Numbered from the stretch's first letter, positions 9,077 to 16,911 are shown. The stretch is 64,000 nt of DNA from Candidatus Nanosynbacter sp. TM7-053 (GCF_022828375.1 NZ_JAJQJX010000001.1:1-64000), one strand, 5' to 3'. The notes: a model not told the origin generated them from the letters alone. Numbers and translations are program-made.

Positions 9077-9649
9077 ATGCCAAAACAAGAACCTCAGCAG
9101 CCGCAATATGCGTCACAGCCTGATCCAAACAGCTATCAATACGTCCAAGTTCCACAAAACACAGTTGCCGTTCAGGTAATACAGCCAGGTATTAGCGGTT
9201 GGCTAATGTATTTTGTACTATTGATTGGATCCAATGCTCTCGGAGCTCTGGTTTCACTGGTCGCCTATGCTATGGGTATTGAATTTATGTCTGTTGTAGG
9301 CATTCTTCTACTTGTTAGCGCTTTAGCGTCTATCGGGGTAAGTATTACTACTATAGTATTGATTAGTTTACGCAAAAGCGCTGGTCGCGTATTAGCTATG
9401 GTGGCTGCTGTTGTTAATAGCTTAAATGGGGCTTTATTTTGGATTAGTATTATTCCTAAGTCAGCCGAAGCTGCTGTAAATAATCTAAACTCTACGACGT
9501 ATGCTGGCACTGAATATCTTGCTGTCTCTAATCCTGATAGCATATTAATAACCCAAATATCCATAGGCATCTCTTATGCAGTGGTGGCTTTGATAAGCAT
9601 ACTTTATTTTGCATTGTCGAAGCGAGTTAAAGTAACCTTGGTTGAATAG
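9077..9649 (+). CDS. Four-helix membrane protein, paralogue 1
   Basis: 190 residues. A Gln/Pro-rich N-terminal tail (about 1-38) leads to a GWLMYF motif and four hydrophobic helices, ending KRVKVTLVE. The layout, the GWL motif and the tail match the next gene, so they are a tandem duplication. DUF2569-like proteins have a similar GWL start, but I cannot confirm membership. TATAAT near 9035-9040 is the likely promoter; AAAGGAG precedes the ATG. Confidence 0.72.
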   Translation: MPKQEPQQPQYASQPDPNSYQYVQVPQNTVAVQVIQPGISGWLMYFVLLIGSNALGALVSLVAYAMGIEFMSVVGILLLVSALASIGVSITTIVLISLRKSAGRVLAMVAAVVNSLNGALFWISIIPKSAEAAVNNLNSTTYAGTEYLAVSNPDSILITQISIGISYAVVALISILYFALSKRVKVTLVE

Positions 9650-9696
9650 GGTTATTTCGGATCTTCGCGGAATAGTGTATGGAATAAAGATGTATA

Positions 9697-9732
9697 AAAA
9701 TAAACCGCTCCATTACGGGGCGGTTATTTTTT
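9697..9732 (+). terminator. Terminator after paralogue 1
   Basis: AACCGCTCC and GGGGCGGTT form a GC-rich stem around ATTAC, followed by ATTTTTT. It belongs to the recurrent GCCTC/GGGGCGG terminator type of this genome. Confidence 0.85.
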
Positions 9733-9843
9733 ACGACTGACGCGACAGTTGCTTTGTAGCGTATTAAAGCGGCTTTGGTTAAGTAGATGAATCTGTGATA
9801 AGATAGAATTACCTGTTTAGATTTATATAAAAGGAGAAATAAT

Positions 9844-10332
9844 ATGCAAAATCAAGACCAGCAGCAACCATCATATTCGCAACAGTCGGGCGATCAGCAA
9901 TTTAAGCCATCAGAAGGATCCTATGTTGGAATTAAGGATTGGCTGAGGACTTTTGTTATTTTATTTGCCCTGCAGGCGGCATCTGATATATATTCATTAT
10001 TTTCGTCATTTGCCAATCCAATTGGGGTATGGGAAGTTATTGGCATTATTTGGCATATTATTTCGGGTGTAATGGCGACATCTGCCGCAGTTCTAATTTT
10101 AATGCGTAAAAAGATTGGTAAACAGATGGCTATTGCTAATATCGTGGTTGGAACGGTTGCGTATGTAGTATACATGATTGTTGTTGGTATTGCTACCAAC
10201 TCGGAGGTTAAGGATGCGGGATTTGTTGTTACGTGGTTTGGGGGAATTACCCTATTGGCAGTCTTAACGGACATAGCATGTATATTGTATTTCTTGAAGT
10301 CTCGTCGAGTCAAAGAAACTCTTATCAATTAA
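9844..10332 (+). CDS. Four-helix membrane protein, paralogue 2
   Basis: 162 residues. A Gln-rich N-terminal tail (NQDQQQPSYSQQ) is followed by a DWLRTF motif, four hydrophobic helices and the ending RRVKETLIN, closely parallel to KRVKVTLVE in the preceding gene. It has its own AAAGGAG site and a terminator with the same CATTACGGGGCGG core, so the whole transcription unit appears duplicated. Function unknown. Confidence 0.72.
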   Translation: MQNQDQQQPSYSQQSGDQQFKPSEGSYVGIKDWLRTFVILFALQAASDIYSLFSSFANPIGVWEVIGIIWHIISGVMATSAAVLILMRKKIGKQMAIANIVVGTVAYVVYMIVVGIATNSEVKDAGFVVTWFGGITLLAVLTDIACILYFLKSRRVKETLIN

Positions 10333-10346
10333 CCGATGCTTACATG

Positions 10347-10380
10347 AAAAATAGCCGCCTCATTACGGGGCGGTTATTTT
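10347..10380. terminator. Bidirectional terminator between paralogue 2 and typA
   Basis: AAAATAGCCGCCTC pairs with GGGGCGGTTATTTT around ATTAC, with T runs on both strands. It serves the converging genes at 10332 and 10394. Confidence 0.85.
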
Positions 10381-10393
10381 GTGGTTTACACGA

Positions 10394-12241
10394 CTATTGT
10401 TTCGCGGCGCGTTTTCGTTCGTTTGCGTCCAGATATCGCTTGCGAAGTCGTAATGATTTTGGCGTGACCTCCAAAAGCTCATCATCTTCGATAAAGTCGA
10501 TACATTGCTCCAAGCTAAATTGCGTAAATGGCGTCAATTGCACAGTTCCATCCGACGACTTGGAACGCATGTTAGTCAAATGCTTGGCTTTACAAACGTT
10601 GATTTCGATGTCTTCTTGGCGATTGTAAATCCCGACAATCATCCCGGCGTAAACTTCCGTTCCTGGTCCGACCAATAATTCACCGCGCGCCTCGGCTGCT
10701 TGCAGGGCGTAAGGTGTTGTCGTGCCAGCCTCAAACGCGATCAAAACTCCATTGCGGGTTTTTGGCAGTTTTCCGCCAAGCGGTTGATATCCGTGAGGCA
10801 GGGAATTCATAATCACCGTACCTCTGGTGGCGGTCAATAAAATGTTGCGCAGACCAATCAGCGCCCTCGTCGGCAAAATGTAAGTTAAACGAGCAGCGCC
10901 AGCGGTGGTCGTTTCCTGAGATTTCATTTCGGCGTGTCGTGCGCCAAGCTCTTGGCTAATCGCGCCGATAAATTCGCTCCCAACCTCAATTTGCAATTCT
11001 TCAATCGGTTCTTTTTCGACGCCGTCCTCGGTAATTGTAACGACTTGCGGTCGTCCAACCTCAAACTCAAAGCCTTCACGTCGCATGGTTTCAATCAAAA
11101 CACTTAAGTGCAATTCGCCGCGCCCAGAAATCGTAAAGCCAATTCCGTTTTCCTCAACGCGTAGCGCCACGTTGGTTTCAAGCTCTCGCTTCAATCGGTC
11201 GCCAATTTGCCTGGATGTCGTAAAGTCGCCCTCGCGACCTTTCATTGGGCTGGTGTTCGGTCCGAGGTACATGCTCAAGGTCGGCGCTTCAATGTCAATT
11301 GTTGGCAGCGCTTCAGGCTGCTCTTTGTCGGCAATCGTATCGCCAATATGCGCGTCAGCTACGCCAACCAGCGCCACAATGTCGCCTGCAAAAGCTTCGT
11401 CAAGTTCCTCGCGATTCAAGCCGCGATAGCCAAAAACTTTCTCAATTCGTGCAGAACCTGCGACTTCGCCATTTTTCATCAAACTGACTTGCAAGCCACG
11501 CTTAACAGATCCGCGAGCAATTCGCCCAATCGCATATTTTCCCTGGAATGTGTCGTACTGTAAGCTAGTAACGAGCAATTGAAACGCACCGTTTTCTGTC
11601 ACATCTGGCGCTGGAATATCATTAATAATTGCGTCAAAAATTGGCGTCAAATCCGCGTCTTCGTTGGTATTTGCAGGAATTTCTTTCCATGATTTTTCGT
11701 CGCGTCCGATTGCGTAATAAATTGGATATTGCAATTGAGAATCGTCGGTCGCTAGCTCCAAAAACAGACCGCTCAACTCATCTTCAACTTCGGCAATTCG
11801 TCTGGCTGGCTTGTCAATCTTATTGATAATCACGACAGGCTTCAGTCCCAGCTCAAGCGCCTTCGCTAATACGAATTTGGTCTGAGGCATCGGACCTTCC
11901 TGTGCGTCCACGATTAGCAGAACGCCGTCCGCCATATTCAAGGTTCGCTCAACTTCGCCAGAGAAATCGGCGTGCCCTGGCGTATCAATGATGTTTATTT
12001 TGTAGTCACCGTAAAAAATCGACGTTTGTTTGGCGGTGATGGTGATACCGCGCTCGTGCTCTTGATCGCCGGAATCCATAATCAATTCCTGGCTCATCTC
12101 GGCTTGGTTGTCGCGGAATGTTCGCGACTGCTTTAATAGCCCGTCAACCATGGTCGTTTTGCCGTGGTCAACGTGGGCAATAATGGCAATGTTTCGAATC
12201 TTGCTAGCGTCCTTCATAAAAATATGGTCTGATATTAGCAC
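10394..12241 (-). CDS. typA: Translational GTPase TypA/BipA
   Basis: 615 residues from a GTG at 12241. P-loop AHVDHGKTT, switch region [19 protein letters not shown] and NKID mark a translation-factor GTPase; the domain order and [21 protein letters not shown] are typical of BipA. It binds the ribosome and helps 50S assembly under stress. AAGGAAGG lies just upstream of the GTG and TATAAT about 20 nt upstream; the alternative ATG at 12217 has no ribosome-binding site but gives the usual family length (607). Confidence 0.95.
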   Translation of the reverse strand: MLISDHIFMKDASKIRNIAIIAHVDHGKTTMVDGLLKQSRTFRDNQAEMSQELIMDSGDQEHERGITITAKQTSIFYGDYKINIIDTPGHADFSGEVERTLNMADGVLLIVDAQEGPMPQTKFVLAKALELGLKPVVIINKIDKPARRIAEVEDELSGLFLELATDDSQLQYPIYYAIGRDEKSWKEIPANTNEDADLTPIFDAIINDIPAPDVTENGAFQLLVTSLQYDTFQGKYAIGRIARGSVKRGLQVSLMKNGEVAGSARIEKVFGYRGLNREELDEAFAGDIVALVGVADAHIGDTIADKEQPEALPTIDIEAPTLSMYLGPNTSPMKGREGDFTTSRQIGDRLKRELETNVALRVEENGIGFTISGRGELHLSVLIETMRREGFEFEVGRPQVVTITEDGVEKEPIEELQIEVGSEFIGAISQELGARHAEMKSQETTTAGAARLTYILPTRALIGLRNILLTATRGTVIMNSLPHGYQPLGGKLPKTRNGVLIAFEAGTTTPYALQAAEARGELLVGPGTEVYAGMIVGIYNRQEDIEINVCKAKHLTNMRSKSSDGTVQLTPFTQFSLEQCIDFIEDDELLEVTPKSLRLRKRYLDANERKRAAKQ

Positions 12242-12289
12242 AGACCTTCCTTTAAGGTAATTATATCACGAAGTAATAGAGGTGACAAT

Positions 12290-12772
12290 TTATTCACTTT
12301 CAAGCATGACACGCTCTGGCTTGTATGTTCGCAACATTTTTAAGGATGCTCGAGCAATTGGTCCCGCCGCCAGAAATTGCCACCAAAACGCTACGCAAAA
12401 ATTTACTGGCCAAGATGAAGCGAATCTAACAGGGAAGTCGAATAATTGCGTTCCTGTCATAGCAAGTCCAATTAAGCTCATAGTTATAGACATTCCAGTT
12501 ACCATACATAGCGACCTAGCCAAGGCGTGGGATTTTGGGCTATCTTTTTCATGAACGAGGCGCTTTGCTGCTTTTTGGGCGATTTTTGATATTGCAACGC
12601 CTTCGACTATCATAACAATCGCGAAAATCACTGGCTGTAAAAGTAGAGCCTTTTTCAGGGACTCTATAGATATTCCAGCGTGTGAGAAAGTGTTGAATAG
12701 ATTCATGAAGATTGACATAGTGAACGCCATAATGACGCCGTAAAATATTCCTTCTCGTTTGGTGCGAGGCAT
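12290..12772 (-). CDS. DUF2798-like membrane protein
   Basis: 160 residues from the ATG at 12772, which has AAAGGAG 5 nt upstream. Four hydrophobic helices are visible, the first starting FYGVIMAFTMSIFMNLFN and the third VTGMSITMSLIGLAM. This resembles DUF2798 proteins, paired two-helix repeats of unknown role. A strong promoter lies 127 nt upstream and a terminator-like hairpin sits in the leader (12806-12834), so expression may be controlled by premature termination. Confidence 0.65.
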   Translation of the reverse strand: MPRTKREGIFYGVIMAFTMSIFMNLFNTFSHAGISIESLKKALLLQPVIFAIVMIVEGVAISKIAQKAAKRLVHEKDSPKSHALARSLCMVTGMSITMSLIGLAMTGTQLFDFPVRFASSWPVNFCVAFWWQFLAAGPIARASLKMLRTYKPERVMLESE

Positions 12773-12805
12773 AATTTCTCCTTTGTTTAGATAATTTTTT
12801 GGCAA

Positions 12806-12834
12806 CAAAAAAGTTGCGCTTTATCGATGCAACT
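12806..12834 (-). terminator. Candidate leader attenuator of the DUF2798-like gene
   Basis: On the minus strand AGTTGC (12834-12829) pairs with GCAACT (12817-12812), followed directly by a run of six T. It lies between a strong promoter and the ribosome-binding site of the gene it precedes, so it can act as an attenuator. A second small hairpin, CTTTC/GAAAG, lies upstream. Confidence 0.55.
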
Positions 12835-12898
12835 AGGGTGTTTTATATTTACAGCATTACACTTTCGTTAGATGAAAGCAACGTATTGACCTCTGTAG

Positions 12899-12927
12899 AT
12901 TGTATCAAAAATAATAGCAATTGTCAA
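12899..12927 (-). promoter_or_regulatory. Promoter of the DUF2798-like gene
   Basis: Minus-strand TTGACA (12927-12922) and TACAAT (12904-12899) are 17 nt apart, near consensus. The -35 box begins 4 nt from the 3' end of tRNA-Val. Confidence 0.75.
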
Positions 12928-12930
12928 AAA

Positions 12931-13007
12931 TGGTGGGAAATACAGGGCTCGAACCTGTGACCTCACGAATGTGAATCGTGCACTCTAGCCAACTGAGCTA
13001 ATTTCCC
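12931..13007 (-). tRNA. tRNA-Val(CAC)
   Basis: Acceptor GGGAAAT/ATTTCCC, D arm GCTC/GAGT, anticodon stem CACGA/TCGTG with loop TTCACAT (anticodon CAC), T loop TTCGAGC, encoded CCA. Confidence 0.92.
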
Positions 13008-13102
13008 GTAATTACATCTGTCGTTTTATTTAACGAACTCGTGATGTGAGCTAATTATAGTTCAGGTTTCAAGTCCTGACAAGTTACGCCGAGCATATCC
13101 TA

Positions 13103-13131
13103 TTGACTTTTTTACACAAGTGTGGTATAAA
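13103..13131 (+). promoter_or_regulatory. Cassette promoter P1 with ACAC-AA-GTGT operator
   Basis: TTGACT (13103-13108), 17-nt spacer and TATAAA (13126-13131). The spacer holds ACACAAGTGT, an inverted repeat with an AA centre, placed where a bound protein would block polymerase. The same promoter occurs at P2, P3 and P4, and the transcribed start (GGTAGCTTTTGTTGA) resembles those units too. Confidence 0.85.
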
Positions 13132-13182
13132 TGAAGGTAGCTTTTGTTGACAAGTTGAGTAAACAAGGAGACCATACGAACG

Positions 13183-13359
13183 GTGATAATAGGCGCAGAA
13201 AAGGTGCTTCCTGAGGGGTCGGAATATCCAAATATGAGTCTATCATCCCTCGTTGCTGATACGATCATGGTCTGTTCCAATACTAATTCCTGTACTAGTG
13301 GTAATGAAGAATGTTTTTTATGCAAGAGCTGTATGGCAAAGAAAAGAATAATTCAATAA
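13183..13359 (+). CDS. Small cysteine-rich protein, cassette 1
   Basis: 58 codons from GTG, with AAGGAG 12 nt upstream. The C-terminal half has five cysteines in the order C-x5-C-x6-C-x2-C-x2-C (ending CFLCKSC), suggesting metal or disulfide chemistry. It sits between promoter P1 and the nucleotide pyrophosphatase gene, with a 12-nt gap, so all three cassette-1 frames look like one operon. I do not recognise a family. The start could differ, because GTG is the only normal start codon in frame near the ribosome-binding site. Confidence 0.6.
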   Translation: MIIGAEKVLPEGSEYPNMSLSSLVADTIMVCSNTNSCTSGNEECFLCKSCMAKKRIIQ

Positions 13360-13371
13360 AGGAGGGGCTTT

Positions 13372-13920
13372 ATGAATATAACCTACGCCACAACCAACAA
13401 ATATAAATTAGCTGGAGCAAACCAGGCATTATTGGGGGCGGGTCTAACACTCACAGCTCCCGACAGGGAGCTACCTGATGTACCGGAAATTCAATCAGAT
13501 AGCCAAGAAGAAGTATCCATTGATAAAGCTCAAAAATACTACGAACTACTAAAGAGCCCACTGGTTGTTATGGATTCTGGACTGTTCATCAAAAGCCTCA
13601 AAGGTTTTCCAGGGGTTTATACGAAGTACGCACTTGATACTATCGGCATAGAAAACATAATAAAATTGCTTAAAGATGACAGAGGGGCATACACTCAGCG
13701 TACGGTTACGTATCTAGATGGACTAGAAATCAAGACGTTTGCGTACAAAGTGTATGGCGAATTACTCAGCGAACCACGCGGCGAGAATGGTCGTGACTAC
13801 GATAAATATTTCAAAGTTGATGGCGCAAACAAGACGATAGCTGAGATGAGTGACGATGAAAAGACCGACATGATAGCTGTAGTATGGAAGGAGTTAGCGC
13901 AGTGGTTGCAGCAAAAATAA
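13372..13920 (+). CDS. RdgB/HAM1-like non-canonical purine NTP pyrophosphatase
   Basis: 182 residues with AAGGAGG upstream. Fold markers of the Maf/HAM1 family: YATTNKYKLAGANQAL at the N-terminus (the substrate-loop TxNxxK motif), VVMDSGLFIKSLKGFPGVYTKY (the DSGL-x-PGVY motif), and a C-terminal region with MSDDEKTDM. Such enzymes hydrolyse dITP, XTP and similar nucleotides to monophosphates. A second, more standard RdgB is at 62676-63323, so this is an extra, diverged copy within a cassette. It overlaps the folE fragment by 19 nt. It may supply or remove a modified purine in a pathway that once included FolE. Confidence 0.75.
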   Translation: MNITYATTNKYKLAGANQALLGAGLTLTAPDRELPDVPEIQSDSQEEVSIDKAQKYYELLKSPLVVMDSGLFIKSLKGFPGVYTKYALDTIGIENIIKLLKDDRGAYTQRTVTYLDGLEIKTFAYKVYGELLSEPRGENGRDYDKYFKVDGANKTIAEMSDDEKTDMIAVVWKELAQWLQQK

Positions 13921-14042
13921 GTTCAGCGGAGGCGAAACTGATCGACGCCATAAAAGATTATTTATCAGAGAAGGGTGAAGACATTAACAGAGATGGCTTA
14001 ATTGATACGCCAGAGAGGTTTGTTAAACAATCTAGACCCTAA
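13902..14042 (+). pseudogene. folE: Truncated GTP cyclohydrolase I (folE) N-terminal fragment
   Basis: 46 codons from GTG with AAGGAG 8 nt upstream. The peptide has the first helix of GTP cyclohydrolase I (SSAEAKLIDAIKDYLSEK) followed by INRDGLIDTPERFVK, matching the family motif R-GL-DTP-R-. It then ends QSRP and stop, losing the zinc-binding and catalytic parts (about three quarters of the protein). The break lies 5 nt before promoter P2, so cassette 2 probably replaced the rest. The intact gene would have made dihydroneopterin triphosphate, used for folate or 7-deazaguanine. Confidence 0.75.
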
Positions 14043-14047
14043 TAATA

Positions 14048-14076
14048 TTGACTTTTTTACACAAGTGTGATATAAG
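14048..14076 (+). promoter_or_regulatory. Cassette promoter P2 with ACAC-AA-GTGT operator
   Basis: TTGACT (14048-14053) and TATAAG (14071-14076) with a 17-nt spacer containing ACACAAGTGT. Downstream bases GTGAAAGTAGCTTTCGTTGA are shared with P3. Confidence 0.85.
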
Positions 14077-14082
14077 TGAAAG

Positions 14083-14270
14083 TAGCTTTCGTTGATGAGT
14101 TGAGTAAATCCTTGTCCGAAAGTGAACTTTGACAGGCAATCGAACACAAGATGAGTTTTTATTTCTTTTCTGAATGCCAAGAGAACTAAGATCTCATCTT
14201 GTGTTGTTAAGAGAACAACACTTCGCTGCACACCCGCAGAGATGAGAACACCAGAAGAAAGGTGAAAACC
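14083..14270 (+). promoter_or_regulatory. Structured 5' leader RNA of cassette 2
   Basis: About 190 nt without a coding frame. Hairpin A: AACACAAGATGAG (14143-14155) with CTCATCTTGTGTT (14193-14205), 13 perfect pairs. Hairpin B: GTGTTGTT (14201-14208) with AACAACAC (14214-14221). A and B share bases 14201-14205, so only one can form fully. CTCATCT can also pair with AGATGAG (14240-14246) near the ribosome-binding site. Just before hairpin A lies GACAGGCAATCG, which is complementary to the 3' hairpin of the same unit. The cassette-3 leader is homologous and keeps both hairpins through compensatory changes. Confidence 0.75.
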
Positions 14271-14723
14271 ATGTCCACGCGATTCGAGACCTACGTATTC
14301 CACCTTAATATGTCAACCAAATTGCTCAGGCTATTTTGGAAGGACATTCGTCGCACTGTCCTCGATGATATCCTCAATGATTTCCGTTTTGAAGATCCCG
14401 TCAAGGAGCGCTGCTTCAGAAGTTCTATTGAATCAGTACAGGATCATACGGAGAGTCTAGGAAATCTCGTATACTACTACTTCCTTGGGGAGTGTGACAA
14501 AGAAGGGGTTGATTCCGATGGGCTTGACGCAAAAGACACCGTAGAAGGTGTCTTCGACGAGGCTCTATCAGCCAGACTATCATTCGCAATCATTAAGGAG
14601 GTATTGGGGAGCATCCCCATGGAAAACGAAGAAGAGGCAAATTCAGTGGCTGATCTTCAGGTCACAATCTATGACACCCTTCTCCATATCATGAAGATTT
14701 CCAGTGATTACCTGCAATCCTAG
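14271..14723 (+). CDS. Orphan helical protein, cassette 2
   Basis: 150 residues from the ATG at 14271 (GAAAGG 8 nt upstream); a GTG at 14262 is less likely. The sequence is acidic and mostly helical (LLRLFWKDIRRTVLDDILND, ARLSFAIIKEVLGSIP), without signal peptide, membrane segment or known motif. Codons are richer in G/C endings than in neighbouring core genes, suggesting foreign origin. It is the only gene between promoter P2 and the bidirectional terminator at 14799. Function unknown. Confidence 0.7.
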   Translation: MSTRFETYVFHLNMSTKLLRLFWKDIRRTVLDDILNDFRFEDPVKERCFRSSIESVQDHTESLGNLVYYYFLGECDKEGVDSDGLDAKDTVEGVFDEALSARLSFAIIKEVLGSIPMENEEEANSVADLQVTIYDTLLHIMKISSDYLQS

Positions 14724-14734
14724 CGATTCTCTAC

Positions 14735-14780
14735 TCTGCATGGCAGGTGATTGTTCTTTTACGATTGCCTGTCATGTAGA
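14735..14780 (+). other. 3' UTR hairpin of cassette 2
   Basis: CATGGCAGGTGATTG (14739-14753) pairs with CGATTGCCTGTCATG (14762-14776) around the loop TTCTTTTA; all 15 positions are Watson-Crick or G-U, and TCTG/TAGA extends the stem. The G-U pairs favour the plus-strand RNA. The second arm is also exactly complementary over 12 nt to GACAGGCAATCG in the 5' leader (14131-14142). A like hairpin follows cassette 3. Confidence 0.7.
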
Positions 14781-14798
14781 CTCTGAACTTATGACATT

Positions 14799-14826
14799 AA
14801 AAATCACCCTGATCATGGGTGATTTT
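14799..14826. terminator. Bidirectional terminator between cassette 2 and tRNA-Leu(TAG)
   Basis: AAAATCACCC pairs with GGGTGATTTT around a short loop, with T-rich ends on both strands. It ends cassette 2 (plus) and tRNA-Leu (minus). Confidence 0.8.
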
Positions 14827-14851
14827 CTTTATGGTGAAAAAATTCAGTTCT

Positions 14852-14936
14852 TGGTGCGGATGAAAGGACTTGAACCTTCACGCCGTGAGGCACATGCTCC
14901 TAAGGCATGCGTGTCTACCAATTCCACCACATCCGC
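14852..14936 (-). tRNA. tRNA-Leu(TAG)
   Basis: Class II tRNA of 85 nt: acceptor GCGGATG/CATCCGC, long variable arm, anticodon loop within ATGCCTTAGGAGCAT giving TAG, T loop TTCAAGT, encoded CCA. The sequence just after the CCA is nearly identical to that after tRNA-Leu(CAG) at 16758. Confidence 0.92.
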
Positions 14937-15020
14937 ATAACCCGATTATATCAAAACAAATTCTACTTATCAACTGTCCTCGCTTATGTTAAAATTGAAG
15001 TAGCATACTAAGGAGGATTG

Positions 15021-16631
15021 ATGAATAAAGTTGCGAAATATTTGAATGAACATCTTAGTGGCGAAGTCGCGTCGCAGGATTTTGCATTGAGTCAAGTTGA
15101 AGTTGATAACGGACTTTTGGCGCGCCGACCAGAAATGATTGTTCGTGCGGCTAATATGAACGACATCAGGAAAGTGATGCGATTTTGTTCTCAATTGGCA
15201 GAGAAAGGTCATGTTTTACCTGTATTTGTTCGTGGTTGTGGCAATGATGAAACTGGCGCAGCGACGAATAAAGGCATTGCGATTGACGAAAAAACGTATA
15301 TGAATCGTGTGGTTGGTATTGATCCTCGCCAGCAACTGATTCATGCTCAAGCGGGAATTTCTCTTTCGGCGATCAACGCAACTTTGTCTACACATAAAGG
15401 CTTGGGCTTGCCGCGAACCTCGTATGTGGCGGAAGAAGGCACGGTTGGTGGCGCAATTAACACAGCTCCGTCTGGAATATTATCTGGCGCGCATGGTCGT
15501 TTTGCTGATGCCGTTCAGCAACTTGAAATTGTCCTAAGTAATGGTGACGTGATCCAGACTGGTCGCATATCTCGACGCGAATTGAGCAAGAAAAAAGGAT
15601 TATCGACGTTTGAGGGCGAGATTTATCGAGAGATTGATAATTTAATCTCAGATAACGCCGAGCTGATTTCGCAAATGGACCCAGCTTTGCCGGATACAGT
15701 TGGCTATAGCGGGATTTCTCAGGTGAAGCAAAAAGACGGGTCGTTTGACTTGACGCCGCTGTTTATTGGTAGTCAGGGAAGTCTGGGTGTGATTTGCGAA
15801 GTTATTATGAAGGCGCAATTTATTCGTCCGGAATATTCAGTTGTTGCCGCATCATATAAAAAGTTGTCAGACGCGCAATCAGCCGTGGAATTAGCGATGA
15901 AAAATAAGGCTTCGGCAGTGGAAATAATCGACGGGCGATTCTTTCGTCAGGCTGCGGTCGTCGGTAAAGTGGTTGAGTGGGCGCCGAAAGAATGCTTTAA
16001 GGGTGCGGTAGTCTTGGCTATCTTTGATGACTTCTCTGACAGAGCACGTAATAAAGCCGCGAAGAAATTGACTAGAAAATTGGAATCATCAGAAGCGATT
16101 GACATAAAAACTCTACATTTAGAAGAGCAGGATTTGTTCAGTTTGCATTCTGTTTTGGCTTTGGCGGAAACTCCAAGCGAGCCGCATATGATTACGCCAC
16201 GCGTTTTCTCAGGGATTTTAATGGCGCCAGAAAAGATTGACAGTTTTCTTAGCGAGTTGAAGTCGCTGGAGTCTAAGTACGGCGTGGATTTGCCAGTTTT
16301 TGTTGACTTTTCAAGCGATTATATTTCTTTGCATCCGACGTTTGACAGTAAAAAGGTGAGTGAACGCCAGAAGATTCTTCAATTGTTGGCAGAAATTTCT
16401 CAAATTGTTAATAAGTACGAAGGTTCTTTTGCGGGCTTTGGTGGTGACGGAAGGCTGAAGGCTAACTTTATCTATAAAAATCTGCCAGATGATGAAAAGC
16501 AATTATACGCAAAGGTGAAAAAAATCTTTGATCCAGCTGGAATTTTTAACCCAGGAATTAAAGCGGAGGCTCAACCGAAGGAGTTGGCAGCGGAATTAAA
16601 CGCGTGGTGTAAGCTTCGTAATCAAGCTTGA
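15021..16631 (+). CDS. FAD-linked oxidase (GlcD / D-lactate dehydrogenase family)
   Basis: 536 residues from the ATG at 15021 (AAGGAGG just upstream). N-terminal PCMH-type FAD domain: RRPEMIVRAANMNDIRKVM, VFVRGCGNDETGAATNKG (FAD pyrophosphate loop), TVGGAINTAPSG, and GSQGSLGVICEV. The C-terminal cap ends KKIFDPAGIFNPGIK, the usual signature of glycolate/D-lactate oxidising flavoproteins. No iron-sulfur motif CxxCxxC is present. Substrate and electron acceptor are unknown; with the L-lactate dehydrogenase at 52996 a lactate link is possible but unproven. The gene lies between two inverted tRNA-Leu/cassette repeats, so its orientation might switch. Confidence 0.88.
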   Translation: MNKVAKYLNEHLSGEVASQDFALSQVEVDNGLLARRPEMIVRAANMNDIRKVMRFCSQLAEKGHVLPVFVRGCGNDETGAATNKGIAIDEKTYMNRVVGIDPRQQLIHAQAGISLSAINATLSTHKGLGLPRTSYVAEEGTVGGAINTAPSGILSGAHGRFADAVQQLEIVLSNGDVIQTGRISRRELSKKKGLSTFEGEIYREIDNLISDNAELISQMDPALPDTVGYSGISQVKQKDGSFDLTPLFIGSQGSLGVICEVIMKAQFIRPEYSVVAASYKKLSDAQSAVELAMKNKASAVEIIDGRFFRQAAVVGKVVEWAPKECFKGAVVLAIFDDFSDRARNKAAKKLTRKLESSEAIDIKTLHLEEQDLFSLHSVLALAETPSEPHMITPRVFSGILMAPEKIDSFLSELKSLESKYGVDLPVFVDFSSDYISLHPTFDSKKVSERQKILQLLAEISQIVNKYEGSFAGFGGDGRLKANFIYKNLPDDEKQLYAKVKKIFDPAGIFNPGIKAEAQPKELAAELNAWCKLRNQA

Positions 16632-16671
16632 TACTGGGTGAGAATTGGGCTATAATTGACGCGTAGCCCAT

Positions 16672-16758
16672 GCGGATGTGGCGGAATTGGTAGACGCGCT
16701 AGCTTCAGGTGCTAGTGTACGCAAGTACGTGAAGGTTCAAGTCCTTTCATCCGCACCA
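16672..16758 (+). tRNA. tRNA-Leu(CAG)
   Basis: Class II tRNA of 87 nt: acceptor GCGGATG/CATCCGC, anticodon stem CTAGC/GCTAG with loop TTCAGGT (anticodon CAG), long variable arm, T loop TTCAAGT, encoded CCA. TATAAT lies about 16 nt upstream. Confidence 0.92.
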
Positions 16759-16782
16759 AGAACTGAGATTTTTCACCATAAG

Positions 16783-16810
16783 AAAATCACCCTGAGATTG
16801 GGTGATTTTT
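16783..16810. terminator. Bidirectional terminator between tRNA-Leu(CAG) and cassette 3
   Basis: AAAATCACCC pairs with GGGTGATTTTT around TGAGATT. It is homologous to the terminator at 14799-14826 and serves tRNA-Leu on the plus strand and cassette 3 on the minus strand. Confidence 0.8.
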
Positions 16811-16829
16811 GTTAGCTTAAATTCAGAGT

Positions 16830-16873
16830 CTACATGACAGGCAATCGCAAAAGAACAACTGCCTGCCATGTAG
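16830..16873 (-). other. 3' UTR hairpin of cassette 3
   Basis: On the minus strand CTACATGGCAGGCAGTTG (16873-16856) pairs with CGATTGCCTGTCATGTAG (16847-16830) around TTCTTTTG, 18 pairs including G-U. The second arm is complementary to GACAGGCAATCG in the cassette-3 leader (minus strand 17255-17244), as in cassette 2. Confidence 0.7.
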
Positions 16874-16911
16874 ATCTATCGAATCGCTGGTGTCCCTAGA
16901 GGTGTCAAACT

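Noticed and set aside
13055..13080. T-arm-like CAGG-TTTCAAGT-CCTG next to tRNA-Val
   Set aside because: It looks like part of a tRNA, but no acceptor, D or anticodon arm can be found around it, so it is at most a scar or a chance hairpin.
15018..16631. FAD-linked oxidase as a complete D-lactate dehydrogenase with iron-sulfur domain
   Set aside because: No CxxCxxC motif follows the flavin domain, so a fused iron-sulfur module is not present and the substrate cannot be named.
14735..16873. Integron attC-like sites or a CRISPR array
   Set aside because: The cassette 3' hairpins recall attC folding, but the GTTRRRY/RYYYAAC ends and an integron integrase are absent; no regularly spaced direct repeats are present anywhere in the window.
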